DNA of 45,818 nt from an uncultured Oscillibacter sp. (GCA_900548505.1 URKI01000014.1:1-45818); one strand, 5' to 3'. Shown: positions 1-7,746, counted from the stretch's first letter. The notes: a model not told the origin generated them from the sequence alone. Program-made: numbers and translations.

Positions 1-18
1 GATGTGTATAAGAGACAG
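1..18. other. Nextera transposase adapter remnant (artefact)
   Basis: The first 18 bases equal the 3' part of the Tn5 mosaic-end oligonucleotide used in Nextera libraries (GTGTATAAGAGACAG core). The ftsH reading frame continues cleanly up to base 19 and then runs into it. It is library sequence joined to the genome, not bacterial DNA. Translations through it give peptides starting MYKRQ or MCIRDR, a recognisable adapter signature. Confidence 0.97.
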
Positions 19-888
19 GTTGAGGGTCTGCTCCCGCTCGTCGTTGCCGCCCATCTGGCCGTCCCGTTTTTTGCCGATGGCGTCGATCTCGTCGATAAAG
101 ACGATGCACGGGGCTTTCTCCTTGGCCTGCTTGAAAAGATCCCGCACCTTGGAGGCGCCCATGCCTACGAACATCTCCACAAACTCCGAGCCGGACATGG
201 AAAAGAACGGCACATTGGCCTCGCCGGCCACCGCCTTGGCCAGCATGGTCTTGCCGGTGCCCGGAGGACCCACCAGCAAAATGCCCTTGGGCATGGCCGC
301 GCCGATCTCCCGGTACTTCTGGGGATCGTGCAGGTAGTCCACAATCTCCTTGAGGCTCTCCTTGGCCTCGTCCTCCCCGGCCACATCGGAAAACTTGATG
401 CCCTCGGAGGACTTCACATAGATCTTGGCGTTGGACTTGCCCAGGCCGAAGGACATGGCGTTGGCGCCGCCGGCCCGGTCCATGAGCTTCTTGGACATGA
501 ACTGCCCGATGGCAATGAAGATCGCCAGCGGGAAGATCCACGTGAGCAGGAAGGACAAAATGGGAGATTCCTGCCGGATCTCCTGGCCGTAAAACGGGAT
601 GCCGGCATCGTGGAGCCGCTGCGTCAGCTCCGGGTCGTCCACCATGGCCGTCTTATAGATGGCCGTCTCCTCCTGATTGGTGAAGAGGATGCGGTTTTCC
701 TGCTCCTGGAGCTCCACCCGGCCGATCTGGCCGCTTTCCGTCATGGACATGAACGTGCCGTAGTCCACCTCGATCACCTGCCCCTCCGCAAAGCGGGGCA
801 GCGCCAGCAGATTGAACAGCAACAGGATCAAAAGAATGATCCCGTAATAGTAAAGCAGCGGCTTTTTGGGCCTTTTCACTTCATTCAT
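19..888 (-). CDS. ftsH: FtsH ATP-dependent zinc metalloprotease, N-terminal 290 residues (truncated by contig end)
   Basis: This is the membrane-anchored AAA+ protease that degrades misfolded membrane proteins and short-lived regulators. The sequence shows a short cytosolic N-terminus, a membrane segment at about 12-30, an extracytoplasmic domain, a second membrane segment at about 111-130, Walker A GPPGTGKT (207-214), the pore-loop region around MFVGMGAS (239-246), Walker B FIDEID (264-269) and the start of the second region of homology (NDEREQTLN). The HEXXH protease domain is missing only because the contig stops in the adapter. The ATG overlaps the stop codon of the upstream coiled-coil gene (ATGA at 885-888), so the two are translationally coupled. 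Identification is very secure. Confidence 0.97.
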
Positions 889-1316
889 CGTACTTCTTCT
901 CCTTCCGCCTCAGATGGATAGGCGCTTTTTTCCAGCTGCGCGGCACTCAGCGCCGCCATCAGCGCGTAGCGCATGGCCTGGATGGCAAAATCCATGGCAT
1001 ATTCCGCATAGAGCGCCGCGGACTCCGCCCGCCCCTCTGCCCCGGCCTGCGTCAGGCTCCGGCGCAGCATCTGCTCCATTTTCTGCTCATACTCCCGCTG
1101 CAGGTCCGCCATCTGCGCCATGGCAGGCGTCCGGCAGCTGCGGGCTGTCTGCTCCAGATGCGTCAGCTGCGCCTGGTACGCCCGCCAGATCCGCTCCAGC
1201 TCCCGGGAGCCGTCCTCCTGTCCTGCTTCCAGCTGCCGCAGCTCCATTTGCATGGTCCCATATTCCCGTTCCATCTCCCGCAGCTTTGCGGAAAACAGTC
1301 CGCTCGTTCCTTCCAT
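885..1316 (-). CDS. Hypothetical coiled-coil protein upstream of ftsH (143 aa)
   Basis: I do not recognise this family. It is a 143-residue, charged, almost fully helical protein. Residues about 8-95 are rich in Glu, Gln, Arg and Leu with heptad-like spacing (REMEREY, LREL-type blocks), consistent with a coiled coil. The C-terminal third is Ala/Met/Tyr-rich (YAEYAMDFAIQAMRYAL). There is no signal peptide or obvious membrane helix. Its stop overlaps the ftsH ATG by 4 bp, so it is made together with FtsH; an adaptor or regulatory role near FtsH is possible but only inferred from position. The start at 1316 is preceded by a GTGAGGCG ribosome binding site. Confidence 0.75.
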   Translation of the reverse strand: MEGTSGLFSAKLREMEREYGTMQMELRQLEAGQEDGSRELERIWRAYQAQLTHLEQTARSCRTPAMAQMADLQREYEQKMEQMLRRSLTQAGAEGRAESAALYAEYAMDFAIQAMRYALMAALSAAQLEKSAYPSEAEGEEVR

Positions 1317-1351
1317 GATAGACGCCTCACTTTCCGCGGTCCATGGCTTCT

Positions 1352-1380
1352 TTTATAGCAGGCGAGGCCCTGTTTGACCA
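1352..1380 (-). promoter_or_regulatory. Putative promoter of the coiled-coil/ftsH operon
   Basis: On the minus strand TGGTCA (1375-1380) and TATAAA (1352-1357) are 17 bp apart and lie about 36 bp before the ATG at 1316. The -10 is good and the -35 weak. The 49-bp palindrome begins 25 bp upstream of the -35. Confidence 0.5.
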
Positions 1381-1404
1381 CTGTCAGTTTTGCTTCCCTG
1401 TATA

Positions 1405-1453
1405 GACAAAGGTCCGGAAGTGTCAAAAATTTTGACACTTCCGGACCTTTGTC
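1405..1453. repeat. 49-bp perfect palindrome
   Basis: Two 24-bp arms (1405-1428 and 1430-1453) are exact reverse complements around one central A at 1429. The centre is AT-rich (TGTCAAAA/TTTTGACA) and the outer parts are GC-rich (GGTCCGGAAG). It lies between the tetR stop and the promoter of the ftsH operon. It could be an unusually long operator or a terminator for tetR; it has no U-tract directly after the stem, so a simple intrinsic terminator is not the obvious reading. Confidence 0.9.
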
Positions 1454-1478
1454 CATGATTTTTTACAAAGCCGCAGAC

Positions 1479-2051
1479 TCAGTCCGCACCGGGCTCTGCC
1501 GCCCGCAGGGAGATCTCTCCCGATAAAAGACGCAGCATCTGATCTGCCAGCAGGTCTTGATCCAGATGCTTGTTTTCCAGGCCTGCCAGCATCATGCCCA
1601 CCATGCCCCAGGCATAAAAGCACAGCGCCGCCTCCACATCCGCAGGCGGCATGGTAAAGCCCGGCGCTTTCACCAGCAGCATCTCTCTTAGATAGGTGCT
1701 CACGGCTTTGACCAGCATCTGCTCAATCTCCCGGCCCCGCTGGGAGGACAGCATCTGCCGGATCTGTTCCCGACGCTCCACAGTCTCCGCCACGATCCCC
1801 CGGATGGCGTCCCGCCCGGTGGGCGCAGCCAGACTTGCCTCGATGGCCTGCCGGAGAGACTGGCGCTGGTTCCACTCCACCACGTCCATGATGTCCTGAA
1901 AGTGGTAATAAAACGTCTGACGGCTGATCCCGCAGGTGTCCACCAGCTCCTTGACGGTGATCTTATCCAGCGGTTTGCGGCACAGCAGCTGGCTGAGCGT
2001 CTCTCCGATTTTGGCTTTCATGTCCATGGGCATAGCGTTTTCCCTCTGCAT
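1479..2051 (-). CDS. TetR/AcrR-family transcriptional regulator (190 aa)
   Basis: The length and architecture are those of a TetR-family repressor. A helix-turn-helix sits at about residues 33-58 (ITVKELVDTCGISRQTFYYHF), with the FYYHF signature that closes the TetR recognition helix, followed by a helical ligand-binding and dimerisation domain. The N-terminal MKAKIGETLSQLL pattern and early C-terminal domain resemble the DhaS/TetR_C group of Firmicutes. No transporter or enzyme target is adjacent on the opposite strand, so the regulon is not evident; the palindrome downstream at 1405-1453 is a possible site. The start at ATG 2051 or at the internal Met codons (2033) cannot be decided from the weak ribosome binding sites. 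Confidence 0.88.
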   Translation of the reverse strand: MQRENAMPMDMKAKIGETLSQLLCRKPLDKITVKELVDTCGISRQTFYYHFQDIMDVVEWNQRQSLRQAIEASLAAPTGRDAIRGIVAETVERREQIRQMLSSQRGREIEQMLVKAVSTYLREMLLVKAPGFTMPPADVEAALCFYAWGMVGMMLAGLENKHLDQDLLADQMLRLLSGEISLRAAEPGAD

Positions 2052-2204
2052 CCATCAAAATTCTACATAAATGATATGGATCGATTGTATCAAAAACCAC
2101 TGCCCTTGTCCAGAAAAACCCCGTCCGACGGTCTGCTCTGCTATGGTGCGATACTGCGAGGCGCAGTCAGAAAAACGCGCAGATCCATCATGTTCCCGCC
2201 TATA

Positions 2205-2239
2205 AAAAAGCCGGAGCAAGCGATTGATCGCTTGCTCCG
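2205..2239 (-). terminator. Intrinsic terminator of tRNA-Leu
   Basis: A 12-bp perfect stem (2212-2223 with 2228-2239, CGGAGCAAGCGA/TCGCTTGCTCCG) with a 4-nt loop is followed on the minus strand by GGC and a run of six T. It starts 4 bp after the encoded CCA of the tRNA. Confidence 0.9.
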
Positions 2240-2243
2240 ATAA

Positions 2244-2327
2244 TGGTGCGCCTGAAGGGACTCGAACCCACACGCTGAAAGCACGAGAACCTAAATCTCG
2301 CATGTCTACCAATTCCATCACAGGCGC
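2244..2327 (-). tRNA. tRNA-Leu (anticodon UAG)
   Basis: The minus strand reads GCGCCTG at the 5' acceptor strand, pairing with CAGGCGC followed by discriminator A and an encoded CCA (2244-2246). The anticodon stem-loop CGAGA-TTTAGGT-TCTCG gives anticodon TAG. A long variable arm (GTGCTTTCAGCG) and the T-loop GGTTCGAGTCC confirm a class II leucine tRNA that reads CUA/CUN codons. The gene is 84 nt with CCA. Confidence 0.97.
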
Positions 2328-2421
2328 ATATTCAATTTTCCCTCTATTTTTACTCGGGGAGGGGATACCCGAGGCGGAGCGTTACGCTGAATCCGCAGTT
2401 GTATAGAATACAAAAGTGCTA

Positions 2422-2607
2422 TTACTTGTGCCTGTGTTCGATTTTATCTGATATGCTTCCGTCTTTATTAATCTTTCTGGTTGCCCTAACAGTAGATCCG
2501 TCTGGTTGCTCAAAGGTTTTAGTTACACGTGCGGTATGTTTTCCGGCCCAAGTTTCTATTTTATTGGGTTGGCCTCCAGGCAGTGTTGGTAATTTGTTCT
2601 TTCCCAT
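2422..2607 (-). CDS. Small hypothetical protein (61 aa), AT-richer than its surroundings
   Basis: I do not recognise this protein. It is 61 residues, basic, and rich in Lys, Thr and Pro, with a GKNKLPTLPGGQPNK start and a C-terminal INKDGSISDKIEHRHK segment that looks like beta-hairpin turns. There is no signal peptide, membrane helix or cysteine. A good ribosome binding site (AGGGAGGT) lies 10 nt before the ATG, which argues that it is translated. The base composition of 2330-2700 is clearly lower in GC than the flanking genes, and it sits next to a tRNA gene, both compatible with an acquired fragment. Confidence 0.5.
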   Translation of the reverse strand: MGKNKLPTLPGGQPNKIETWAGKHTARVTKTFEQPDGSTVRATRKINKDGSISDKIEHRHK

Positions 2608-2781
2608 AAGTTAAGATTACCTCCCTATTAAAATTGTTTTCAAAATCCTTCACTGAGGTGACAGCACCTGAATCCAGTGCATATAAACAGCCGCAAAACC
2701 ACAGCTAGCAGTATACCACATTCCCCTCTGCGGCACAACCACAACTTGCGTCGATTCCGAACTTCCCTTTTGAAAAAACGC

Positions 2782-2812
2782 TTGACCTTCCCCCGGGTGG
2801 ATGGTGTATTCT
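2782..2812 (+). promoter_or_regulatory. MerR-type promoter of the serine hydrolase gene
   Basis: TTGACC (2782-2787) and TATTCT (2807-2812) are 19 bp apart, the overlong spacing typical of MerR-family activated promoters. The spacer holds an imperfect dyad, ACCTTCCCCC G GGTGGATGGT (2785-2805), with 8 of 10 arm positions matching. A shifted reading, TGTATT at 2805, would give 17 bp spacing. The ATG at 2860 follows about 40 nt after the expected start site. Confidence 0.6.
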
Positions 2813-2859
2813 CTCCTTACGAGACATATCCCACACGTGAAACGAAAGGAAGGTCCTGC

Positions 2860-4935
2860 ATGATCGCACTGAAAAAACGCTGCGCGGCGCTGCTGATGGC
2901 ACTGGTGCTGTCCCTGAGCCTGTCCGTCCCGGCTCTGGCTGCCCAGACCGACGACTCAGCTCCCTCTTTGGAGGATACCGCCGTCTCTGCCGCACTGGCA
3001 GCCCTGGAATACGGCGGCGCTACCAGCGTACAATACGCCCTCTGGAAGGACGGGAAGATCCTCCTCTCCGGCAGCAGCGGCGTCTACTCCAAGTCGGAGG
3101 ACCGGGCCCTTACAGACGACATCCTCTACGGCATCGGCTCCGTCAGCAAGATCTACACCACCGTGGCCATCTTACAGCTGGCCCAGCAGGGCGACGTGTC
3201 CCTGGACGTCCCCGTCACCCGCTATCTGCCCCAATTCCGCATGGCAGACCCCCGCTACCGGGACATCACCGTGCGGATGCTGCTCAACCACTCCTCCGGC
3301 CTCATGGGCAGCGGCCTTGCCGGCGCCATTTTGTTTGATGACGCAGATGACTCCGCCGTGGACGAGCTGCTGGAGACGCTCTCCACCCAGCGTTTGGTGG
3401 CCGATCCCGGCGCATACAGCGTCTACTGCAACGACGGCTTCACCCTGGCCCAGCTGATCGTGGAGGCTGTCAGCGGCCAGGACTTCATGGAGTACGTCCG
3501 TGAGAACATCCTTACTCCCGCCGGCCTGGAGCACACCTTCGCCCCCGGCGACGACTTCGATCCCGATCTTCTGGCCAAGACCTACTCCGGAAGTGATCCC
3601 CGTCCCCTTCCCCAGGACTGTCTGAACGCCGTGGGCGCCGGTGGGCTGTACGCCTCCGCCTCGGACCTGGCGGCCTTCGGCGGCGCACTGACGGACAGCA
3701 CCCTGCTCTCCGCCTCCTCCCGCGAGGCCATGGCGGCGCCGGAGTACGACCGGGGCATCTGGCCGGATGACACGCTGGATCTTCTCAGCTACGGCCTTGG
3801 CTGGGACTGCGTGTCCTTCTTCCCCTTCTCCCAGAACGGCATCCAGGCCCTGGTGAAAGGCGGCGACACCCTGCGCTACCACGCGGGGCTCATCGTCCTG
3901 CCCCAGCACCACATGGCCGCCGCCGTGCTCTCCTCCGGCGGCTCCTCCGCCTACAACGAGCTGGCCGCCGCCCGCCTGCTGACTGAGGCCCTCCGGCTGG
4001 ACGGCGTCACCGTGGACGAGACCGTCCCCGCCCTGTCTGACGCCCAGGCCGCTGCCATGCCCGCAGAGCTGACCGCCCTGACCGGCTATTACGGCTCCAC
4101 CACCGCCCAGTACCGGGTGGACGTCTCCGCCGACGGGAAGCTGACGCTGGCTTATCTCAATCTCCCCCAGATGCCCGCGCAGGTGTTTTCCTACTACTCT
4201 GACGGGACCTTCCGGGATGAACACAACCTGTCTCTTTTGTCCTTTGTGACGGAATCCAACGGCGAGACCTATCTCTATCAGAAGGCCCTGGGTGCGCTGC
4301 CGGGACTGGGCGTGCTGCCCATGAGCAACTACGCCGCCGTGCGGATGCCGGAAAACCAGGTCCCGCCGGAGGTGCAAAGCAGCTGGGACACCCTTGCCGC
4401 CACCAGTTTCCTGCCTCTGACAGAGCCCTATACCTCCCAGGTCTATCTTGCTTTGTCCGAGAGCGCCGGACAGGCCGTCCAGGCCCCCCAGTCCGTGCCG
4501 GGCTACATGGGCTCTGACCGGATCGTGGACGCCGCCTCCGCCCGCTATGAGCTGCAGCTGCCGGGCACCGGCGGCCGGGACGGCTACGACATCTCCATCC
4601 GGGAGGAAAACGGCGACACCTACATGACCGCAGGCGCCACGCTTTATCTTGCCCAGGAGGACGCGCCGGAGCTGTTCACCGGCTCCGGCTGGTCCTACAG
4701 CACCATCCAGCCGGACGGCTACGCCCGCTGGTATCGGATCGGGGAAGACGCCGCCTGGACCGCCATGTCCGTTCAGGTGGAGGGAGAGGGCGGCTTCTGG
4801 GTCTACAATCCCGAGGGGTATCTCACCACTTCCTCTGTTCTGTGGGGCGACACCAAGGCTCCCCTGGAGGAGGGCGGACTGGTGGTATTCGCCGGAGACG
4901 CAGGCAGCCGGTTCCATCTCTCCTTTACCCGCTGA
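2860..4935 (+). CDS. Exported class C beta-lactamase-fold serine hydrolase (691 aa)
   Basis: This is a secreted or surface serine hydrolase of the beta-lactamase/PBP4*-like family. The start at 2860 is chosen because AAAGGAAGG lies 7 nt upstream, the promoter lies at 2782-2812, and it gives a clean signal peptide (residues 1-29, AALLMALVLSLSLSVPALAA). Catalytic motifs are present: SxxK as SVSK (94-97), YxN as YCN (189-191) and the KTG-equivalent HAG (341-343). Residues about 450-691 form a further beta-rich region usual in long members of this family. No sortase or membrane anchor is visible. The substrate is unknown: D-Ala peptidase, esterase or beta-lactamase activity are all possible. A convergent terminator follows directly. 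Confidence 0.88.
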   Translation: MIALKKRCAALLMALVLSLSLSVPALAAQTDDSAPSLEDTAVSAALAALEYGGATSVQYALWKDGKILLSGSSGVYSKSEDRALTDDILYGIGSVSKIYTTVAILQLAQQGDVSLDVPVTRYLPQFRMADPRYRDITVRMLLNHSSGLMGSGLAGAILFDDADDSAVDELLETLSTQRLVADPGAYSVYCNDGFTLAQLIVEAVSGQDFMEYVRENILTPAGLEHTFAPGDDFDPDLLAKTYSGSDPRPLPQDCLNAVGAGGLYASASDLAAFGGALTDSTLLSASSREAMAAPEYDRGIWPDDTLDLLSYGLGWDCVSFFPFSQNGIQALVKGGDTLRYHAGLIVLPQHHMAAAVLSSGGSSAYNELAAARLLTEALRLDGVTVDETVPALSDAQAAAMPAELTALTGYYGSTTAQYRVDVSADGKLTLAYLNLPQMPAQVFSYYSDGTFRDEHNLSLLSFVTESNGETYLYQKALGALPGLGVLPMSNYAAVRMPENQVPPEVQSSWDTLAATSFLPLTEPYTSQVYLALSESAGQAVQAPQSVPGYMGSDRIVDAASARYELQLPGTGGRDGYDISIREENGDTYMTAGATLYLAQEDAPELFTGSGWSYSTIQPDGYARWYRIGEDAAWTAMSVQVEGEGGFWVYNPEGYLTTSSVLWGDTKAPLEEGGLVVFAGDAGSRFHLSFTR

Positions 4936-4940
4936 ACCGT

Positions 4941-4977
4941 AAAAAAACGAGGCACGCAAAACGTGCCTCGTTTTTTT
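4941..4977. terminator. Bidirectional intrinsic terminator
   Basis: A 9-bp stem CGAGGCACG/CGTGCCTCG (4948-4956, 4962-4970) with loop CAAAA is flanked by A7 on the left and T7 on the right, so it serves both the serine hydrolase (plus) and lacI (minus). The lacI stop codon lies inside the T-tract. Confidence 0.95.
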
Positions 4978-5992
4978 ATCGGTCGGAATGTGCCCAGGAC
5001 TGGGGCGTCTGATAGGGTTTATAGGTGGAGGTGAGGACCTTTTCAAAGATCCGGGCCTCCGGGTCCTCGATCCGCCGCAGGATCTGCTCGCCGGCAGCCT
5101 GTCCCAGCTCTTCCACCGGCTGGATGATGGAGTCCATCTGGTTATCGTAGAGCTGGTAAATGCTGGAATCATAGTCCACAAAGCTCACCAGGTCGATGTC
5201 CTGGGCCAGGCGGATGCCCTTTTTATGCAGATGCACGATGGTCTCGGCACCCATCAGGCCCTGGCAGACGATGATGGCGTCGCACTGGCGCTCCAGCAGC
5301 TCGTCCAGGCAGGTGTGGGCGCTGTCCTCCATGGAGTTGCCGTAGCGAATGAGGGTCTCATCCTCCGGCAGTCCGCAGTCCGCCACCGCCTGCTGATAGG
5401 CGGAGATACGCTCCCGGGTGGTGGACAGACGGGGCAGGCCGCCGATGATGCCGATGCGGCGGGCACCCTTGCCGGCCAGACGGCAGACGCTGCGGTAAAT
5501 GGGCCGGAAGTTGGACACGCACACGGAAGAGTACTTCTTCACATCAAAGGTACGGTCCACCAGCACCACCGGGAAGCCCGCGGGGATCAGGGCATCCAGC
5601 CGGGAGAAATCCTCCATGGTGCTGGCGATGAGCAATCCGTCCACAAGGCCGGCGGAGAGCAGGCGGATATTGGTCTCCTCCCGCTCCATATCCTCTTTGG
5701 TATTGGCGATGATGAGATGGTATCCGTGCTGGGCAAGACACGTTTCCACCGACTCGATCATGGTGGCGAAAAACTTGTTGGCGATATCCGGCACGATGAA
5801 GCCCACGGTCTTTTTCTTTCCCGTGCGGAAGCTGCGGGCGGAGGCGTCCGGCGTATAGCCCAGCTCGGCGATGGCCTGGTAAACCTTCTCCTTGGTCTCC
5901 TCCGAGACATAGCGGGTATTATTGATGGTGTGAGACACGGTGGCAGTGGAGACCCCCGCCAGCTTTGCCACGTCACTGATGGTCACTTTCAT
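4976..5992 (-). CDS. LacI-family transcriptional regulator, divergent from gapA (338 aa)
   Basis: This is a LacI/GalR repressor. The N-terminus MKVTISDVAKLAGVSTATVS is the standard LacI helix-turn-helix, followed by the hinge (residues about 45-60, with FRTGKKKTVGFIVPDI leading into the periplasmic-binding-protein-like domain). The start at 5992 is preferred over an upstream ATG at 6007 because an AGGA motif lies 9 nt before it and family members begin MKVTI. The effector is not predictable from sequence. The divergent neighbour is gapA, and AANCGNTT-type LacI operator cores and a repeated CATTGCGTAATC motif lie between them, so it probably controls itself and glycolytic flux at gapA, a role like CcpA or CggR by analogy only. 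Confidence 0.92.
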   Translation of the reverse strand: MKVTISDVAKLAGVSTATVSHTINNTRYVSEETKEKVYQAIAELGYTPDASARSFRTGKKKTVGFIVPDIANKFFATMIESVETCLAQHGYHLIIANTKEDMEREETNIRLLSAGLVDGLLIASTMEDFSRLDALIPAGFPVVLVDRTFDVKKYSSVCVSNFRPIYRSVCRLAGKGARRIGIIGGLPRLSTTRERISAYQQAVADCGLPEDETLIRYGNSMEDSAHTCLDELLERQCDAIIVCQGLMGAETIVHLHKKGIRLAQDIDLVSFVDYDSSIYQLYDNQMDSIIQPVEELGQAAGEQILRRIEDPEARIFEKVLTSTYKPYQTPQSWAHSDR

Positions 5993-6004
5993 TGGCGTTT
6001 TCCT

Positions 6005-6036
6005 CATTGCGTAATCGGTTTCAACATTGCGTAATC
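6005..6036 (+). promoter_or_regulatory. Direct repeat CATTGCGTAATC x2 at the lacI start (putative operator)
   Basis: The 12-mer CATTGCGTAATC occurs at 6005-6016 and 6025-6036, 20 bp apart (two helical turns). The core TTGCGTAATC appears again inverted at 6231-6240 in front of gapA. The first copy overlaps AATCGGTT (6013-6020), which fits the LacI core AANCGNTT. This suggests shared control of the divergent genes. Confidence 0.6.
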
Positions 6037-6175
6037 AATTTTCCCCCACAGTATATGCCAGCGCCCCCGGTACGTCAAGCACTTTTCACCAGATTTCGTC
6101 ATTTCTTTGGGGAAAAGTCAAATCTTTTTATCATAAATCACAATTTACATATCCGATTGTTATCTGAAATGACAG

Positions 6176-6246
6176 TTGCCAAACCAATGCCCGTGTGATA
6201 GTATACTTCTGTAAAACGATTAACCAAAACGATTACGCAAACGTTT
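6176..6246 (+). promoter_or_regulatory. gapA promoter with three LacI-type operator cores
   Basis: TTGCCA (6176-6181) and TAGTAT (6199-6204) are 17 bp apart. Immediately downstream lie AAACGATT (6214-6221), AAACGATT (6227-6234) and the perfect AAACGTTT (6239-6246), all fitting AANCGNTT, with spacings of 13 and 12 bp. Their position after the start site suggests repression by blocking transcription. Confidence 0.6.
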
Positions 6247-6294
6247 CGGCGGTATACCTCTGTTCCGCCGGTTATGAAAGGAGTCAATTTGACT

Positions 6295-7308
6295 ATGAAA
6301 ACCCAGATTGGTATCAATGGCTTTGGCCGTATCGGCCGCCTCGTGTTCCGCGCCGCTCTCAACCGTGACGATGTTGAGGTTGTCGGCCTGAACGACCCCT
6401 TCATGAACCCCGAGTACATGGCGTACATGCTCAAGTACGACAGCGTGCACGGCAAGTTCCCCGGTGAGGTCTCCGCTGAGGACGGCATGCTGGTGGTCAA
6501 CGGCAAGAAGTATCCCGTGTTCACCGCCATGGAGGTCAAGGACATTCCCTGGGCCAGCGTGGGCGCTGAGTATATCTGCGAGTGCACCGGCAAGCACCTG
6601 ACCAAGGAGCTGTGCCAGGGCCACATCGACGCCGGCGCCAAGCACGTCGTCATGGGCGCTCCTTCCAAGGATGACACCCCCATGTTCGTTATGGGCGTCA
6701 ACAACACCAAGTACACCTCTGACATGACTTTCGTGTCCAACGCCTCCTGCACCACCAACTGCCTGGCTCCCATCGCCAAGGTCCTGCATGAGAAGTTCGG
6801 CATCGTGGAAGGCCTGATGACCACCGTGCACTCCGTCACCCCCACCCAGAAGCTGCTGGACGGCGCTTCCCTGAAGGATTGGCGCGGCGGCCGTGCTGCT
6901 ACCGGCAACATCATCCCCTCCTCCACCGGCGCCGCCAAGGCTGTGGGCAAGGTCATCCCCGAGCTCAACGGCAAGCTGACCGGTATGTCCATGCGCGTTC
7001 CCACCCTGGACGTGTCCGTGGTGGATCTGACTGCCAAGCTGGCCAAGCCCGCCTCCTATGAGGAGATCTGCAAGGCCATGAAGGAGGCCTCTGAGGGCGA
7101 GCTGAAGGGCGTTCTGGGTTACACCGACGAGGACGTTGTCTCCTCCGACTTCCTGGGCGATTCCCGCACCTCCATCTTCGATGCCAAGGCCGGTATCGCT
7201 CTGACCGACACCTTCGTGAAGGTCGTCTCCTGGTACGACAACGAGTGCGGCTACTCCAACAAGATGGTGGACCTGATCCGCTACATGTCCTCTGTGGATC
7301 ACAAGTAA
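6295..7308 (+). CDS. gapA: Glyceraldehyde-3-phosphate dehydrogenase, type I (337 aa)
   Basis: This is NAD-dependent glycolytic GAPDH, which converts glyceraldehyde-3-phosphate and phosphate to 1,3-bisphosphoglycerate in the cytosol. The Rossmann start MKTQIGINGFGRIGR, catalytic SNASCTTNCLAP with Cys152, the base His179 in TTVHSVTPTQ, and the C-terminal SWYDNECGYSNK motif are all present. Length is normal. The ATG at 6295 is chosen over 6274 because AAAGGAG lies 11 nt upstream and the protein then begins as in homologues. Codon use is strongly biased towards a few C-ending codons, as expected of a very highly expressed gene. It is monocistronic, with its own terminator and a LacI regulator in front. 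Confidence 0.98.
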   Translation: MKTQIGINGFGRIGRLVFRAALNRDDVEVVGLNDPFMNPEYMAYMLKYDSVHGKFPGEVSAEDGMLVVNGKKYPVFTAMEVKDIPWASVGAEYICECTGKHLTKELCQGHIDAGAKHVVMGAPSKDDTPMFVMGVNNTKYTSDMTFVSNASCTTNCLAPIAKVLHEKFGIVEGLMTTVHSVTPTQKLLDGASLKDWRGGRAATGNIIPSSTGAAKAVGKVIPELNGKLTGMSMRVPTLDVSVVDLTAKLAKPASYEEICKAMKEASEGELKGVLGYTDEDVVSSDFLGDSRTSIFDAKAGIALTDTFVKVVSWYDNECGYSNKMVDLIRYMSSVDHK

Positions 7309-7332
7309 TCTTTCCACCCCTGTATTGCAGTG

Positions 7333-7371
7333 AAATACCTGCCCGGGAAATCCCGGGCAGGTATTTTTTAT
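7333..7371 (+). terminator. gapA intrinsic terminator
   Basis: A 14-16 bp perfect stem (AAATACCTGCCCGGGA, 7333-7348, with 7351-7366) ends in a T-run, 24 bp after the gapA stop. Confidence 0.93.
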
Positions 7372-7386
7372 ATCGACTCAAGGCAG

Positions 7387-7476
7387 CCAGCCATATTCCC
7401 AAACATAGCACAACCCCCCATTCGCTCCAACGACGAATGGGGGGCTCACTCATTGATTGGATTGTCCAATGGCTGG
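7387..7476. repeat. Nested hairpins in the gapA-fliB intergenic region
   Basis: CCAGCCAT (7387-7394) pairs with ATGGCTGG (7469-7476). Inside lie a perfect 11-bp stem CCCCCCATTCG/CGAATGGGGGG (7414-7424, 7434-7444) and ATTGGA/TCCAAT (7456-7461, 7465-7470). Together they can fold into a multi-branched structure on either strand. I cannot match it to a known RNA family or insertion-sequence end. Confidence 0.6.
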
Positions 7477-7593
7477 TACCTCATGCTTTCTTTCGGATTT
7501 ACCGCCCGACGCTAAAGGGGTAATGAAAACGCTGAACTCAGGTTTTTTGCCAATCCATAAAACATCGCTTACACGCAGTCACCGCTCTGGTTA

Positions 7594-7746
7594 TTACCAA
7601 AACATTTTGCTCGTGTGGCTCATCATAGTGAGGTGTGTTTCGTTTTTGGGTCCTTCCGGAGTACGCAGTTTGAAATTTTCTTCTGAAAGTCGAACGGCAT
7701 TTGAGGATTTAGGATTCTCTTGGAATCTCTGAGCTTTCTAGCCCAT
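7594..7746 (-). pseudogene. Small ORF interrupted by an amber codon at position 3 (51 codons)
   Basis: On the minus strand an ATG (7744-7746) follows a good ribosome binding site (AGGAAGGGAG) and a promoter (7773-7801). The frame then reads Met-Gly-stop(TAG)-Lys-Ala-Gln and stays open for 47 further codons to TAA at 7594. The downstream peptide is basic and polar, with no similarity that I recognise. It may be a decayed small gene, perhaps from a mobile element, a non-coding RNA that happens to be open, or a case of stop-codon read-through. The composition is AT-rich compared with the neighbours. Confidence 0.35.

Noticed and set aside
4..921. Plus-strand 305-residue ORF starting MYKRQ
   Set aside because: It is the antisense shadow of ftsH and begins in the adapter.
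3172..5181. Minus-strand 669-residue ORF
   Set aside because: His/Gly/Val-rich antisense frame of the serine hydrolase gene; no ribosome binding site or family motif.
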